A stretch of DNA of 41,587 nt from Pseudomonadota bacterium (GTDB lineage: Bacteria; Pseudomonadota; Gammaproteobacteria; Pseudomonadales; Pseudohongiellaceae). The stretch spans positions 1 to 41,587 of the forward strand of contig JAQBSZ010000036.1 in the NCBI GenBank assembly GCA_027623555.1, read 5' to 3'. A program made the translations under genes and the position numbers. Under the pieces are notes generated by a model. That model worked only from the letters and a program-made list of their open reading frames with translations, was not told the origin of the DNA and did no database searches. This document shows, one piece after another, positions 16,864 through 26,589 of the stretch. Within the stretch, counting starts at the first letter, position 1. Every line of letters begins with the position of its first letter.

Positions 16864-17667
16864 CTAGGCTGCGCCAGGGTTTTCCTCAAGCGATCCCATT
16901 GCCGTAGTGTTAAATCCACCGTCTACGTAAAGAATTTCACCGCTGATTCCGGAAGCGAGATCTGAGCAGAGAAAGGCGGCGGCGTTGCCAACTTCATCGA
17001 TAGTCACATTGCGCCGCAGTGGCGTCTGTTGGGCGTTGTACTGGAGCATCTTCCTGAAACTCTTGATTCCAGATGCCGCCAGGGTTCTTATTGGACCTGC
17101 GGATATTGCATTAACACGGGTTCCGGTCGGACCCAGGCTGCTCGCCATGTAACGCACATTGGCTTCCAGGCTTGCCTTGGCCAGACCCATTACATTGTAG
17201 TTCGGTAGACTCCGCATGGCACCGAGATAACTCAATGTCAGCAGAGAGCCATTGCGACCTTCCATCATCGCCTTGCCAGCCTGTGCCAGCGCCACAAAAC
17301 TGTAGGAACTGATCTCATGGGCAGTAAGAAATCCTTCCCGCGTGGTTACGTCAACGTAGTTCCCTTCGAGCTCATGAGCAGGTGCGTAGGCCAGGCAGTG
17401 CACAATCCCATCGAGACCATCCCAGCTATCTGAGAGGCCACTGAACAGATCTTGTATTTGCTGGTCATTGGTCACGTCGCAAGGGAATACGAGATGGGAA
17501 TCCCAGCTCTTGGCAAACTTTAGAACTCGATCTTTGAGCTTGTCGTTCTGATAAGTCAGAGCCAGCTGGGCACCTTCCCGATGCATGGCGGCGGCAATAC
17601 CCGAGGCAATTGAGAGTTTGCTGGCCACACCCAGAACAAGAATACGCTTTCCTGCTAGAAATCCCAT
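16864..17667 (-). CDS. fabI: Enoyl-[acyl-carrier-protein] reductase (NADH)
   Basis: A 267-residue short-chain-dehydrogenase-fold enzyme that reduces enoyl-ACP in the last step of each fatty acid elongation round. The start is placed at 17667 because AGGGG lies just upstream and the protein then begins [10 protein letters not shown], like E. coli FabI; the frame is open 24 bases further. The glycine-rich NADH loop [11 protein letters not shown], Tyr147, Tyr157 and Lys164 (YNVMGLAK) are all present. Ala replaces the Gly at E. coli position 93, a change also normal in Firmicutes FabI. It converges with ppiD, 33 bases apart. Confidence 0.96.
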   Translation of the reverse strand: MGFLAGKRILVLGVASKLSIASGIAAAMHREGAQLALTYQNDKLKDRVLKFAKSWDSHLVFPCDVTNDQQIQDLFSGLSDSWDGLDGIVHCLAYAPAHELEGNYVDVTTREGFLTAHEISSYSFVALAQAGKAMMEGRNGSLLTLSYLGAMRSLPNYNVMGLAKASLEANVRYMASSLGPTGTRVNAISAGPIRTLAASGIKSFRKMLQYNAQQTPLRRNVTIDEVGNAAAFLCSDLASGISGEILYVDGGFNTTAMGSLEENPGAA

Positions 17668-17804
17668 GATTACCCCTGTCCCATAAACCATTAATTTGTA
17701 TAGCGGCCATTTTACTGCAATTAGAGGAAATTTGTTCAGCGCCGAAGTGGGTGCTAGAAGAGAGGGTACTGGGTCCTATCGTTGGCTGCCTCGTTGATCA
17801 GGAC

Positions 17805-19367
17805 TTACGTGATTCCGTGCATGAAATGTTTAAGCACGGGCACCAGAAGGATAGCCAGCAACCCGACTCCGATGCTATACCAACCTGCGGTGGCATAGAC
17901 CTCCATATAGCTGGCTAGCGCTGCGGCAGGGTCGGTAACTTCACCACCTACGGTGTCAGACCCGGTCATGGCGGCGATTGTGCCGGAGACATAATTGCCG
18001 GCTGCAGAGGCAAGGAACCAACAACCCATCATCATGCCTACTACTCCCGGTACAGAAAGCTTGGTGGTCATAGACAGGCCAACCGGAGAGATACAGAGCT
18101 CCCCAGTGGTATGTAGCAGGTAAAGCAGTACCAACCAGATAAGCGCGACCTGGGTTGCGTCTGTAGCGACAGAAGCTCCATAGACAAGGAGCAAAAAGCC
18201 AAGCCCGAGTTGGATAAGTGAAAGAGCAAACTTCAACGGCGTGGATGGTTCCCATCCACGCCGTGCCAGGTAAAGCCAGATCATCCCGAATAACGGTGCC
18301 AGGGTGATGATGAAGAAAGCATTCACAGACTGGAAAGCGGCAGCGGGAATTTCGAATCCGAATACTACTCGATCAATATTGCGATCTGTCATCAAGTTAA
18401 GTGAGCTGCCGGTTTGCTCGAAAAGCGACCAGAAGATTATCTGGTAACTCATCAGGAACAGGCAGACAAGCATACGATTCCTGTCATGAGGCTCGCACTT
18501 CAGGAAAGCGTAGGTGACTACGATCAGCGTCATAATAACAAGTGATGCGCCGAGGAGGCCCCCGACCACGGCTCGATTCTGCATCAATTGCCAGCACACC
18601 AGAACGCCCAAGAAAGTCAGTAGGTAAATCGCTATCTCTCGGCTAACTCCTGGTATTATGGATTGTGCAAGTAACTCAGGATTTTTTGGATTAGCCGCTT
18701 CGCCAAAAAGGTGTTTGCCGCGGATGAAGACCAGTAGCCCGAATAACATGCCGACACCTGCGGCCCCAAATCCGAATGCGAATCCGTAGTACTGCAGGAG
18801 AAATCCGCAGACGATTGCACCAAGAAATGCACCTAGATTGATGCCCATGTAAAACAGGGTAAACGCGCCGTCACGTCGCGCATCCGTGCGTTCGTACATT
18901 GAACCCACCAGGGTGGATATATTTGCTTTCAGAAAGCCGACGCCCATGATGATAAGTGCCAGGGAAAAATAAAATACTTGCAGATAGATGGGGTCTCTCT
19001 GCACTTCCGTCTGCCCTCTGACTGTTACTTCCACTGCCTGAGCGCCTTCTATGGCCATGCCCATATGACCGGCAACCAACAAAATAGCCCCCAGTATTAC
19101 GGCTTTCGCAGGACCTAGATAGCGGTCGGCAACCACCCCTCCAATGACAGGTGTTATATAAACGAGAGAAATGTAAGCGCCGTAAATTCCGGCCGCGCTT
19201 TCATCGGAGAAGAGGAAGTGTTGAGTAAGATAAAAGATGAGCAGTGCACGCATTCCATAGTAACTGAAGCGCTCCCACATCTCCGTCAGAAAGCAGATAA
19301 CCAGGCCTTTTGGATGCCCAAGAAATTCGTCACTCGTAACTCGGCCGATCGTTGTTTCAGTCATCAA
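17805..19367 (-). CDS. Proton-dependent oligopeptide transporter (POT/PTR family)
   Basis: A 520-residue inner-membrane protein with about 14 hydrophobic helices. The family motif ExxERFxYYG (EMWERFSYYG) is in the first helix, and the second PTR signature reads FTLFYMGINLGAFLGA. Such transporters import di- and tripeptides with protons. Compared with E. coli DtpA-type proteins the sequence includes a longer loop between the early helices (EGAQAVEVTVRGQTEVQRDP). The exact substrate cannot be told. It lies downstream of mltD on the same strand with a 42-base gap, so co-transcription is possible, and upstream of fabI. Confidence 0.9.
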   Translation of the reverse strand: MMTETTIGRVTSDEFLGHPKGLVICFLTEMWERFSYYGMRALLIFYLTQHFLFSDESAAGIYGAYISLVYITPVIGGVVADRYLGPAKAVILGAILLVAGHMGMAIEGAQAVEVTVRGQTEVQRDPIYLQVFYFSLALIIMGVGFLKANISTLVGSMYERTDARRDGAFTLFYMGINLGAFLGAIVCGFLLQYYGFAFGFGAAGVGMLFGLLVFIRGKHLFGEAANPKNPELLAQSIIPGVSREIAIYLLTFLGVLVCWQLMQNRAVVGGLLGASLVIMTLIVVTYAFLKCEPHDRNRMLVCLFLMSYQIIFWSLFEQTGSSLNLMTDRNIDRVVFGFEIPAAAFQSVNAFFIITLAPLFGMIWLYLARRGWEPSTPLKFALSLIQLGLGFLLLVYGASVATDATQVALIWLVLLYLLHTTGELCISPVGLSMTTKLSVPGVVGMMMGCWFLASAAGNYVSGTIAAMTGSDTVGGEVTDPAAALASYMEVYATAGWYSIGVGLLAILLVPVLKHFMHGIT

Positions 19368-19409
19368 TGAAGCATCGCTCTATGGGCATGTCTGTAGTGA
19401 TATTCCACG

Positions 19410-21020
19410 CTAGTTTAGACGCGAATCGGGAGGGGAAATTACTATTTCCTGACCGGGATAAATCAGATCGCGACTGGAGATGCTATTCCAGATCAACAAT
19501 TCCTGCAGGCTGGTATCAAAGCGATTTGCAATGCTCGCCATAGTATCACCCGGTCGCACAATGTAGATTCCCGTAGACCCATCTGTATTGCTTGCACTCG
19601 TTGCATGTGTAGAGGTCTGCGCAAATCGTAAGTCCAGGACCTGCCCCGAGTGCAACAAGGAATCAATTTCGATGCTATTTTTATTCGCTATGTCTTGGGA
19701 TCTGATATCGAATCGTCTGGCGATGGTCCACAGGTTGTCGCCGCGGCGCACGGTATATGAAGCGGGAACACTGTCCACCATTGAACGGGCAGGGCGGATT
19801 ATGGGTACCGCAGCCAGTGAGCCGACAGCATCGGTTCGTGGAATTAGTAATGACTCGCCAGCAATTATTCGTGACCCTGCAAGTTGATTGACCACCTGCA
19901 ATACATCCACGCGCGTATCTAGTTTTCGAGCGATGGCACCCAGCGTATCGCCCGGACTGATTTCATAGCGATCCCAGGTCACCAGGTCTGCGCGATTCAT
20001 AGTAGACAAGCCAGCCACCAGGAACTCGGCGTGCTCTATTGGTACTGCCAGGCTCTGAGGACTATCGGGATGGGTTGCCCATTGCAGATACCCCGGGTTT
20101 AAGCTCTTGAGCACCTCGTCATCTAGCTGTGCCAGACGGGCTGCTTGCGCCATGTCAATTTGGCCACCTACCTCGACTACTGCCAGGGGCTCTTCATTGT
20201 CGATTTGATGGAGCTCGATACCAAATTCATCGGACTGTGAAATGATTTTCGCCAGGGCAAGAATTCTCGGCACATGGGAACGGGTCTCCCCGGCAAGTGA
20301 CAGGGTCCAGAAGTCAGCATCTTCCGGCGAACTACCGCTGCGGCGAATAGCCCGTCGCACATTGCCTTCGCCGGTATTATACGCCGCCAGAGCGAGTAAC
20401 CAGTCTGCATCGAACTGCTGATGCAGTTCCTGAAGATAGTCCAGAGCCGCCAATGTTGAAGCCCGGGGATCTCTTCTTGCGTCGTACCACCAATCCTGTT
20501 GCAGCCCGAAGCTCTCCGCGGTAGGCCCAATAAATTGCCAAAGGCCAACTGCATGCTCGCTTGAATAGGCATTGGGATTAAACGTGCTTTCTACGAAGGG
20601 GACCAGGGCCAGCTCCATGGGCAGCCCACGGTCCTCGATCTCTGCAACGATCCAGTAAAGGAACGGTGAAGACCTTTCGGCGATGAGATCAAACAGGGGT
20701 TGATTTTCCGCATATTCAATAATTTGGTTCGCTACCGCCGGATGCCCATAAGCATAGGAGAGCTGGAAACCCGCCTGCATCCTGTCCCAGACATTATTGA
20801 ACTCGTAGATGGTCACGGTCGGTTCAACGAGCTCCTTAGAGTCAGACCTGCTGGATGGGTTGTCTGTTTTCTCTGAGAGCCCGGCTACGTCAGGGCGTTG
20901 TGTGGCTGTCGACAAATCGGCAGGATTAACAACTGGAATCGATTGACAAGCAGACAGCACTAGCACGGAGAAGCCAAAGGCCGAAAGTCGAAATGCGGAT
21001 GTACTACTGAGTAATTTCAT
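19410..21020 (-). CDS. mltD: Membrane-bound lytic murein transglycosylase D with three LysM domains
   Basis: A 536-residue lipoprotein that cleaves the glycan strands of peptidoglycan. The lipobox LVLSAC places the lipidated Cys at residue 25. The SLT domain has the catalytic Glu in LVPFVESTFNP and the motifs AVGLWQFI and LALAAYNTGEGNVRRAI. Three LysM repeats follow (YEISPGDTLGAIA, YTVRRGDNLWTIA, YIVRPGDTMASIA), ending at the C-terminus, which bind peptidoglycan. The neighbour gloB is the usual partner of mltD in gammaproteobacteria. Confidence 0.95.
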   Translation of the reverse strand: MKLLSSTSAFRLSAFGFSVLVLSACQSIPVVNPADLSTATQRPDVAGLSEKTDNPSSRSDSKELVEPTVTIYEFNNVWDRMQAGFQLSYAYGHPAVANQIIEYAENQPLFDLIAERSSPFLYWIVAEIEDRGLPMELALVPFVESTFNPNAYSSEHAVGLWQFIGPTAESFGLQQDWWYDARRDPRASTLAALDYLQELHQQFDADWLLALAAYNTGEGNVRRAIRRSGSSPEDADFWTLSLAGETRSHVPRILALAKIISQSDEFGIELHQIDNEEPLAVVEVGGQIDMAQAARLAQLDDEVLKSLNPGYLQWATHPDSPQSLAVPIEHAEFLVAGLSTMNRADLVTWDRYEISPGDTLGAIARKLDTRVDVLQVVNQLAGSRIIAGESLLIPRTDAVGSLAAVPIIRPARSMVDSVPASYTVRRGDNLWTIARRFDIRSQDIANKNSIEIDSLLHSGQVLDLRFAQTSTHATSASNTDGSTGIYIVRPGDTMASIANRFDTSLQELLIWNSISSRDLIYPGQEIVISPPDSRLN

Positions 21021-21041
21021 GGAGGTTAAGATAGCAAAGTT

Positions 21042-21826
21042 CTAGAAGTTATCCTTCCAACTCCTGATTGCAGCGAATACTGCAATTGTGTTTGCAGCGG
21101 GATAACCGAGCTGAGATGTGGCACTTTTCTGCAAGGCCGGGAGTTCACAGCGCAGAAACGGGTTAGTGTCGAGCGCGAGTTGAACACAGGAGGGCAGGGT
21201 GGGTTGAGGGATTCTCGTTTTCCCTGTTCGCTGGTGAGGCGCTTTATGAGTAATACGTTATCGGGGTCGGCCGCTGGGGAAAATTTCATATGCGCCAATG
21301 TATATTCGTGTGTACAGTAAACCTCAGTAGTCGGTTGTAACGCTCTATGTTTACTGACGGATTTGCGCATCACCGCCGGAGTGCCTTCGAAGAGTCGGCC
21401 ACAGCCGCCTGCAAAGGTTGTGTCCCCACAAAACAGGATAGGCGCCTTCAGTGAATCGGATTGGCTGTAGTTGGCAATATGATCAAGAGTGTGACCTGGC
21501 GCATCGATCACGAAAAACATGGGGCCAAAGAGTTCAACCTGGTCACCTTCACTCACATAGTTTGATATGCCCGAGATATTACTCGAACCTGGCCCGCACA
21601 CCTTGGGCGAATACTTGGCGATTAATTTCTTCAGGCCACCGGTATGGTCCGGGTAGTGTTGTGTGATCAGAATGTCTACCAGCTTCAGGTGATGCGCTTC
21701 CAGATAGGAAATTACTGGAGTAGCATCTCCCGGATCAACAACACAGGCGCTGTTATGTTCCTGGTCAGATATTGCCCAGATATAATTGTGAGTGAACGCC
21801 GGGATTGGCTGGATCTGGCTAATCAT
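21042..21826 (-). pseudogene. gloB: Hydroxyacylglutathione hydrolase (glyoxalase II), frameshifted and with altered metal site
   Basis: The gene family is clear: FTHNYIWAI, VVDPGDATPV, APGHTLDHI, LFCGDTTFAGGCGRLFEGTP and VYCTHEYTLAHMKF are glyoxalase II signatures. Near 21205-21212 the frame breaks. The literal frame continues with unrelated residues to a stop at 21026, whereas the shifted frame from about 21207 gives the expected ending (TNPFLRCELPALQ, then VFAAIRSWKDNF, stop at 21042). One base missing in a CCC run explains this; the repaired protein would be 261 residues, the normal length. Separately, the metal motif THHHxDH reads TQHYPDH (residues 55-61), losing two zinc-ligand histidines. 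Sequencing error could cause the first but not the second. Confidence 0.85.
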
Positions 21827-21961
21827 AATCAGATTTTCGGCTACAAACCCGACATATTATAGAGAACACGGGCGATTACAAGCAGTCACCACAGGCTCAA
21901 CGGGGTTATCTCTGGTGCAGATCGGGTATAGGAGTTAGAATCTATTGGTCTGGAAAACTCA

Positions 21962-22777
21962 TTGTCTTCAGAAAATTGTGCCCCTATGAAATTGCTCTCC
22001 AAACATGAAACAAGACGCCGTCTGCTCAGAGGATTGCCGGATTCTGATTTGCTGGCAACTCTTGTCGGGCAATGGTTGCAGACCCCGCAAGGCTACGAAG
22101 TGCTGCAGGCCGAACGTGAGATTGTGACTCCGCTACTAAGTCGGCTGTTTGGGTATCATATATTACAGGTGGGCTGCAATGAAGAATGCTCGCTGATTGA
22201 CAACAGTCCTGTCGGGCACAAGATTATCTTCTCTCCAACCTGGCGGCCCGGTACCAGGCATGCAATAGCCGACAATGAAGAACTTCCGCTGGCTACTGAC
22301 AGCATCGACGTTGTAGTGATACATCATGCGCTCGATTTTACTGATGATAGTCATCGCTTGTTGCGAGAAGCCACCAGGGTATTACGACCTGGAGGAAAGA
22401 TGTTGATCATAGGTTTTAATCCTTATAGCCACTGGGGGTTCTGGAAGCTCTTCAAACGTCGTATTAATATTCCATGGCGCGGACGTTTCATTTCCAAAGG
22501 ACGATTGTTAGACTGGTTACAGTTATTAGACCTGCAAATTGACTCTGTAAATTACGGGCTACACTTCTTACCCTTGAAATTTTCTCGGCTTCTGAAACAT
22601 GCGAAACGCATGGAACGCTTTGGAAGTAAGATCAAGAGTCCCTTTGGTGGGGCCTATTTCATCCTCTGTGTTAATCAGGTTGCTCCGATCACACCAATTC
22701 TATCGAAGTGGCGCCAGATCCGGGCAAGGGCTACCGTTATTCCTGTGGCGGAGAACACCAGGGCGAAGATTCACTAG
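21962..22777 (+). CDS. YafS-like SAM-dependent methyltransferase
   Basis: A class I methyltransferase of 271 residues from the TTG at 21962, or 263 from the ATG at 21986; GGA lies seven bases before the TTG, while the ATG has no good binding site. The region LPLATDSIDVVVIHHALDFTDDSHRLLREATRVLRPGGKMLIIGFNP holds motifs II and III of the Methyltransf_11 type. Motif I is degenerate (ILQVGCNEE), as in E. coli YafS. Position between gloB and rnhA matches yafS. The substrate is unknown. It is divergent from gloB. Confidence 0.85.
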   Translation: MSSENCAPMKLLSKHETRRRLLRGLPDSDLLATLVGQWLQTPQGYEVLQAEREIVTPLLSRLFGYHILQVGCNEECSLIDNSPVGHKIIFSPTWRPGTRHAIADNEELPLATDSIDVVVIHHALDFTDDSHRLLREATRVLRPGGKMLIIGFNPYSHWGFWKLFKRRINIPWRGRFISKGRLLDWLQLLDLQIDSVNYGLHFLPLKFSRLLKHAKRMERFGSKIKSPFGGAYFILCVNQVAPITPILSKWRQIRARATVIPVAENTRAKIH

Positions 22778-22800
22778 GTTGAATCATAGGAGCAGTAGCC

Positions 22801-23250
22801 TTGCAGCAGGTTGTAGAAATGTACACTGACGGCGCTTGCCGCGGAAATCCGGGCAAGGGTGGTTGGGGGGTGCTGCTGCGTTATGGCGATGCTGAGAAAA
22901 CACTGCACGGTGGTGAGGTGATGACAACCAATAACCGTATGGAATTGACAGCGGTGATTAAAGGACTCGAGGCGCTGACTAAATCCTGTAGTGTGACAAT
23001 TACTACCGACTCGAAGTATGTCCTGTCAGGGATTACGGAATGGATTACAAGCTGGAAGCAGCGCAATTGGAAAACTGCCAATAAGAAGCCTGTACTGAAT
23101 GTTGAATTGTGGAAGCAGCTCGACGAATTAATCGCGCAACATGAAGTTAATTGGGTATGGGTGAAAGGGCACAGCGGTCATCCCGAAAATGAGATTGCCG
23201 ATCAACTCGCCAATTTAGGTATTGACGAGATGAATGGCAGCACCAGGTAG
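22801..23250 (+). CDS. rnhA: Ribonuclease HI
   Basis: A 149-residue enzyme that cuts the RNA strand of RNA-DNA hybrids. With the TTG start at 22801 the catalytic residues fall at Asp10, Glu48, Asp70 and Asp134, exactly the E. coli numbering, and AGGAG lies about ten bases upstream, so TTG is preferred over the ATG six codons later. Motifs [26 protein letters not shown] and [18 protein letters not shown] are intact. It lies 14 bases before dnaQ; the two are probably co-transcribed. Confidence 0.96.
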   Translation: MQQVVEMYTDGACRGNPGKGGWGVLLRYGDAEKTLHGGEVMTTNNRMELTAVIKGLEALTKSCSVTITTDSKYVLSGITEWITSWKQRNWKTANKKPVLNVELWKQLDELIAQHEVNWVWVKGHSGHPENEIADQLANLGIDEMNGSTR

Positions 23251-23264
23251 CAGGTAACCCAAAT

Positions 23265-23993
23265 ATGCGTCAGGTAGTACTCGATACTGAAACCACAGGC
23301 CTGGATCCGCAACAGGGCCACCGGATAATCGAGATTGGCTGTGTCGAAATCAAGAACCGCAAGCGAACTGATAAACAATTCCATTGTTACCTAAATCCGG
23401 AAAGAGAGATCGATGAGGCTGCAATCGAAGTCCATGGATTAACGACTGACTTTCTTTCTGACAAGCCACGTTTTCACCAGATAGAACAGGAATTCCTCAA
23501 ATTTATAACAGGTGCGGAACTGATAATTCACAATGCACCCTTCGACATGGGTTTCTTGAATTACGAACTGGCTCGGACTACATCGAGTTCCAATAATCTG
23601 GACGGCGTATGTTCGGTCCTGGATACCTTGCTTCTTGCCAGGGAGAAGCACCCGGGTCAGCGCAACAATCTTGATGCGCTCTGCAAACGCTACGAAGTTG
23701 ATAATACTCAACGCCAATTGCATGGTGCCTTGTTGGATGCCGAGATCCTCGCTGATGTGTATCTGGTGATGACCAGCGGTCAGTCGAGTCTTTCACTCAA
23801 AGACGAACACACCCAGGATTCAAGAGCCCGCAAACGTGCCCGCAAGCTGGATCCCAAGCGAACGACATTGCCTGTGATCTACGCCAGCGAGGCTGAGCTG
23901 AACGCCCATGAGGAGCGACTCAGGGAAATAGAGCGCAGCAGTGAACAGGGCTGTTTGTGGCTGCAAATCGAAGCAGAACGGGGAGCAGGATAA
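23265..23993 (+). CDS. dnaQ: DNA polymerase III epsilon subunit, proofreading exonuclease
   Basis: A 242-residue 3'-5' exonuclease of the DEDDh class. The catalytic residues are Asp7 and Glu9 (DTETTG), Asp94 (NAPFDMGF), His153 (QLHGALLDAE) and Asp158. QSSLSL at 173-178 matches the sliding-clamp-binding motif that follows the exonuclease domain in E. coli epsilon (QTSMAF). The C-terminal part, which contacts the polymerase subunit, is present. The neighbour rnhA is on the same strand, whereas in E. coli the two genes are divergent. Confidence 0.96.
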   Translation: MRQVVLDTETTGLDPQQGHRIIEIGCVEIKNRKRTDKQFHCYLNPEREIDEAAIEVHGLTTDFLSDKPRFHQIEQEFLKFITGAELIIHNAPFDMGFLNYELARTTSSSNNLDGVCSVLDTLLLAREKHPGQRNNLDALCKRYEVDNTQRQLHGALLDAEILADVYLVMTSGQSSLSLKDEHTQDSRARKRARKLDPKRTTLPVIYASEAELNAHEERLREIERSSEQGCLWLQIEAERGAG

Positions 23994-24204
23994 GCCGTGC
24001 TGATTTCTGTTCCTGGTAGTCCTGAATGTCCCGAAATTCCTTGAATACCCGATACTAAAGCTATAGTATTTAGCGCTTTTGAGCCAAGACCAACCGCCAA
24101 AAAACCAATAAATACAGAAGGCTAATCCCGATTCCAAGCAAGGGATAGTGAGCCTGAATCCGCTAGTCAGAATTAACTGCAGAGCCCGATGAGGAACTAA
24201 TTAA

Positions 24205-25545
24205 ATGGAAGAGCTGGTATGGAATAACGACATGATGATGTCCGCCATAGTCCTGGCGGCAACCTTCATAGCGATTTTCACAGAAGGAATACACAAGATT
24301 CATCGGGTCAAATGTGCAATGGCGGGTGCGGCTGCCATGGTCATAGTTGGACAGATCATGGGTTACTACAACCCCGAAGAAGCAGTTCATGCGATAGACT
24401 GGAACGTGGTATTTCTACTCGGTGGAATGATGACTATTGTAGCGATCATGATTCCAACCGGTGGATTTCAGCAATTGGCTTACAAGATTGCGGATTTCAG
24501 TAAAGGCCGACTCTTCCTGCTGCTGGTTTTAATGGGCTCATTGGTTACCGGGCTCTCTTTGTTGCTCGACAACGTTACAACAGTGGTTATCTTCGGGCCG
24601 CTGATTATTCTTATCTGTCAGTCGCTGCGTGTAAACGCCATTCCCTACCTGCTAGCCGCCGCATTGTTGTCAGACACTGGTGGAGTAGCGACCCTGGTGG
24701 GCGATCCTCCCAATCTGATGATCGGCTCGGCATTCAATATCGACTTCAATACCTTCATAATCCACATGGGAGGAATGGTTCTGGTTGCCTGGCTGGTAGT
24801 ACTGGTCATGCTGCGCTACCTATTCAAAGAAGAGCTGGCCGTTATTCCTCACGAGCTCGACTTGACCGACCGGGAACCGTTGTCTGACCCGAAGACCTGG
24901 TATGGGGCGCTGGGTGTGCTCGGCATCATGGTCATAGGTTTTGTTTTGCATAACGCGCTGCACTGGGAACCCTGGTTTGTGACTGCACTCGGTCTTACAG
25001 CACTGGCGTTTATCGGCAAAGACATCGATATGGAAGAGGCGTTCGCTCACACTGAGCTGGCGTTGCTGATGTTTTTCATCTCGCTGTTTATCATCGTCGG
25101 TGGAGTAGAGCACAGTCAGTTCCTGGAATACCTGGGAACTTTCATCATTCCATTCGTCGAGGATGATTTGTTGACCGCAACTTTGATACTGCTTTGGGTG
25201 GCGGCATTCCTTTCAGCGGCCATTGACAATATCCCGTTCACAGCAGCGATGATTCCAATTATCGCCGCGATGGAGACCCAGGGCATCAACGTCACTCCGT
25301 TATTCTGGGGTCTCGCTGCCGGCGTGGGTATGGGTGGCAACGGCACTCATATCGGATCAACCGCTAATGTCTTTATTGTTACCATTTCTGAGAAAATGGC
25401 GAAAGACGCGGGCGATCCCAGTCTAGCTATCACGCCCGGCCTGTGGGCGCGGAAAGGCTTGCCGGTCATGTTAGTGACCCTGGTGACCTGTACCATCATT
25501 ATGTGGCTGTTCTGGGACTTCTTCTCCACGCCAATCCCAAGGTAG
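24205..25545 (+). CDS. ArsB/NhaD-type ion transporter
   Basis: A 446-residue inner-membrane protein with about 11-12 hydrophobic helices. The motifs LLLDNVTTVVIFGP and GDPPNLMIGSA, with a second inverted half carrying IDNIPFTAAMIP and GMGGNGTHIGSTAN, mark the ion transporter superfamily branch that holds ArsB, NhaD and the eukaryotic P protein. The two inverted repeats each have the Asp-Asn-containing broken helix. Sodium-proton exchange is likely but not proven; arsenite export is less likely because no ars genes are near. It follows dnaQ by 211 bases with no visible terminator. Confidence 0.82.
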   Translation: MEELVWNNDMMMSAIVLAATFIAIFTEGIHKIHRVKCAMAGAAAMVIVGQIMGYYNPEEAVHAIDWNVVFLLGGMMTIVAIMIPTGGFQQLAYKIADFSKGRLFLLLVLMGSLVTGLSLLLDNVTTVVIFGPLIILICQSLRVNAIPYLLAAALLSDTGGVATLVGDPPNLMIGSAFNIDFNTFIIHMGGMVLVAWLVVLVMLRYLFKEELAVIPHELDLTDREPLSDPKTWYGALGVLGIMVIGFVLHNALHWEPWFVTALGLTALAFIGKDIDMEEAFAHTELALLMFFISLFIIVGGVEHSQFLEYLGTFIIPFVEDDLLTATLILLWVAAFLSAAIDNIPFTAAMIPIIAAMETQGINVTPLFWGLAAGVGMGGNGTHIGSTANVFIVTISEKMAKDAGDPSLAITPGLWARKGLPVMLVTLVTCTIIMWLFWDFFSTPIPR

Positions 25546-25698
25546 TATCTGCCGCACACTGCTTTCCTACTTTACAGGTTTAAAGGATAGTGGATTACTC
25601 GGTTAGCAGTGTGCAACTGGCCCCTCTCTACCCGAGAATCATCTAGCTGCGTCTTCGAAGGCTAGTCTCTGCTGCGAATCTGGTTTAAGTTAGCAGTC

Positions 25699-26517
25699 AT
25701 GACAAGGCGCAACTACTTCCTTCATCCCGACAGTTTGAATGATACAGACCGGCTGGTGTTGTTCTACCAGAACCAGGTGCTGGTTCGTGGCGAGAATTTT
25801 GTCTGGAGTAAGACGCAGTTAGACGCGGGGTTTCTGGAAGACTCTGAGCTATTGGTAATTGAAGAAGGCAACGAAAGCTTCGTCGCCGTTCATAGCAAGC
25901 AGGACATTGCAGGGTTATTGGATGCTGAAAACAGATCCTTGCGAAGTCTGTTGTTCGCAGAAGGAGATCTCGCCTTCTCAGTTGCCGGCAAGGCCAGCCA
26001 GATTATCGACTGGTACAACTCACACCGATATTGCGGTAGTTGTGGAAGTGCCACCGAAAACCATGGATCAGAGAGAGCAGTCTTTTGTGGTCAGTGCGAA
26101 CGACACTTTTATCCACGCATTAATCCCTGTGTCATTATGCTGGTGGTCCGAGGTCGAGAAATGTTGCTCGCTCGCAGTGCCCGGTTCAAGGGTGGTTTCT
26201 TCAGTTGCCTGGCAGGCTTTATCGAGGTAGGAGAGACTGTCGAAGAAACACTAACCAGAGAAGTCAAGGAAGAAGTAGGGCTAGAGGTCCATAACTTGCG
26301 GTATATTAAGAGTCAGTCCTGGCCCTTTCCCTCACAGCTAATGCTGGGCTTTATAGCTGAGTACAAATCTGGCGAGATCGTGCTGCAACCTGACGAGATT
26401 GAAGAGGCCAGATGGTATGACATCGACGAACTGCCAAATGTCCCTGTGGCCGGCCTTAGTGTGGCTGGCGACCTGATTCTGTACTACATAGATCAGGTGA
26501 AGTCAGGTTCGCTTTGA
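25699..26517 (+). CDS. nudC: NAD(+)/NADH diphosphatase, Nudix family
   Basis: A 272-residue enzyme that splits NADH (and NAD caps on RNA in E. coli) into mononucleotides. Four zinc-ribbon cysteines are Cys112, Cys115, Cys130 and Cys133. The Nudix box is complete from Gly173: G-x5-E-x7-REVKEEVG. The NADH-specific array that usually reads SQPWPFPxS is SQSWPFPSQ at 205-213, a slight variant. Length is close to the usual 257. The gene stands alone between the ArsB/NhaD gene and sohB, all on the same strand. Confidence 0.92.
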   Translation: MTRRNYFLHPDSLNDTDRLVLFYQNQVLVRGENFVWSKTQLDAGFLEDSELLVIEEGNESFVAVHSKQDIAGLLDAENRSLRSLLFAEGDLAFSVAGKASQIIDWYNSHRYCGSCGSATENHGSERAVFCGQCERHFYPRINPCVIMLVVRGREMLLARSARFKGGFFSCLAGFIEVGETVEETLTREVKEEVGLEVHNLRYIKSQSWPFPSQLMLGFIAEYKSGEIVLQPDEIEEARWYDIDELPNVPVAGLSVAGDLILYYIDQVKSGSL

Positions 26518-26589
26518 ATTGGGCTGCATTTATAGGCAAAATGCTGCAAGGTCTGTCATTGAGAGCAGAGCAAACAAGGAGAATCACCT

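Noticed and set aside
17370..17400. Ala at the FabI position linked to triclosan resistance in E. coli (Gly93)
   Set aside because: Ala is the normal residue in other FabI proteins, so it does not by itself suggest resistance.
24205..25545. Arsenite pump reading of the ArsB/NhaD-type gene
   Set aside because: No arsR, arsC or other arsenic genes nearby, and the motifs do not discriminate the ion.
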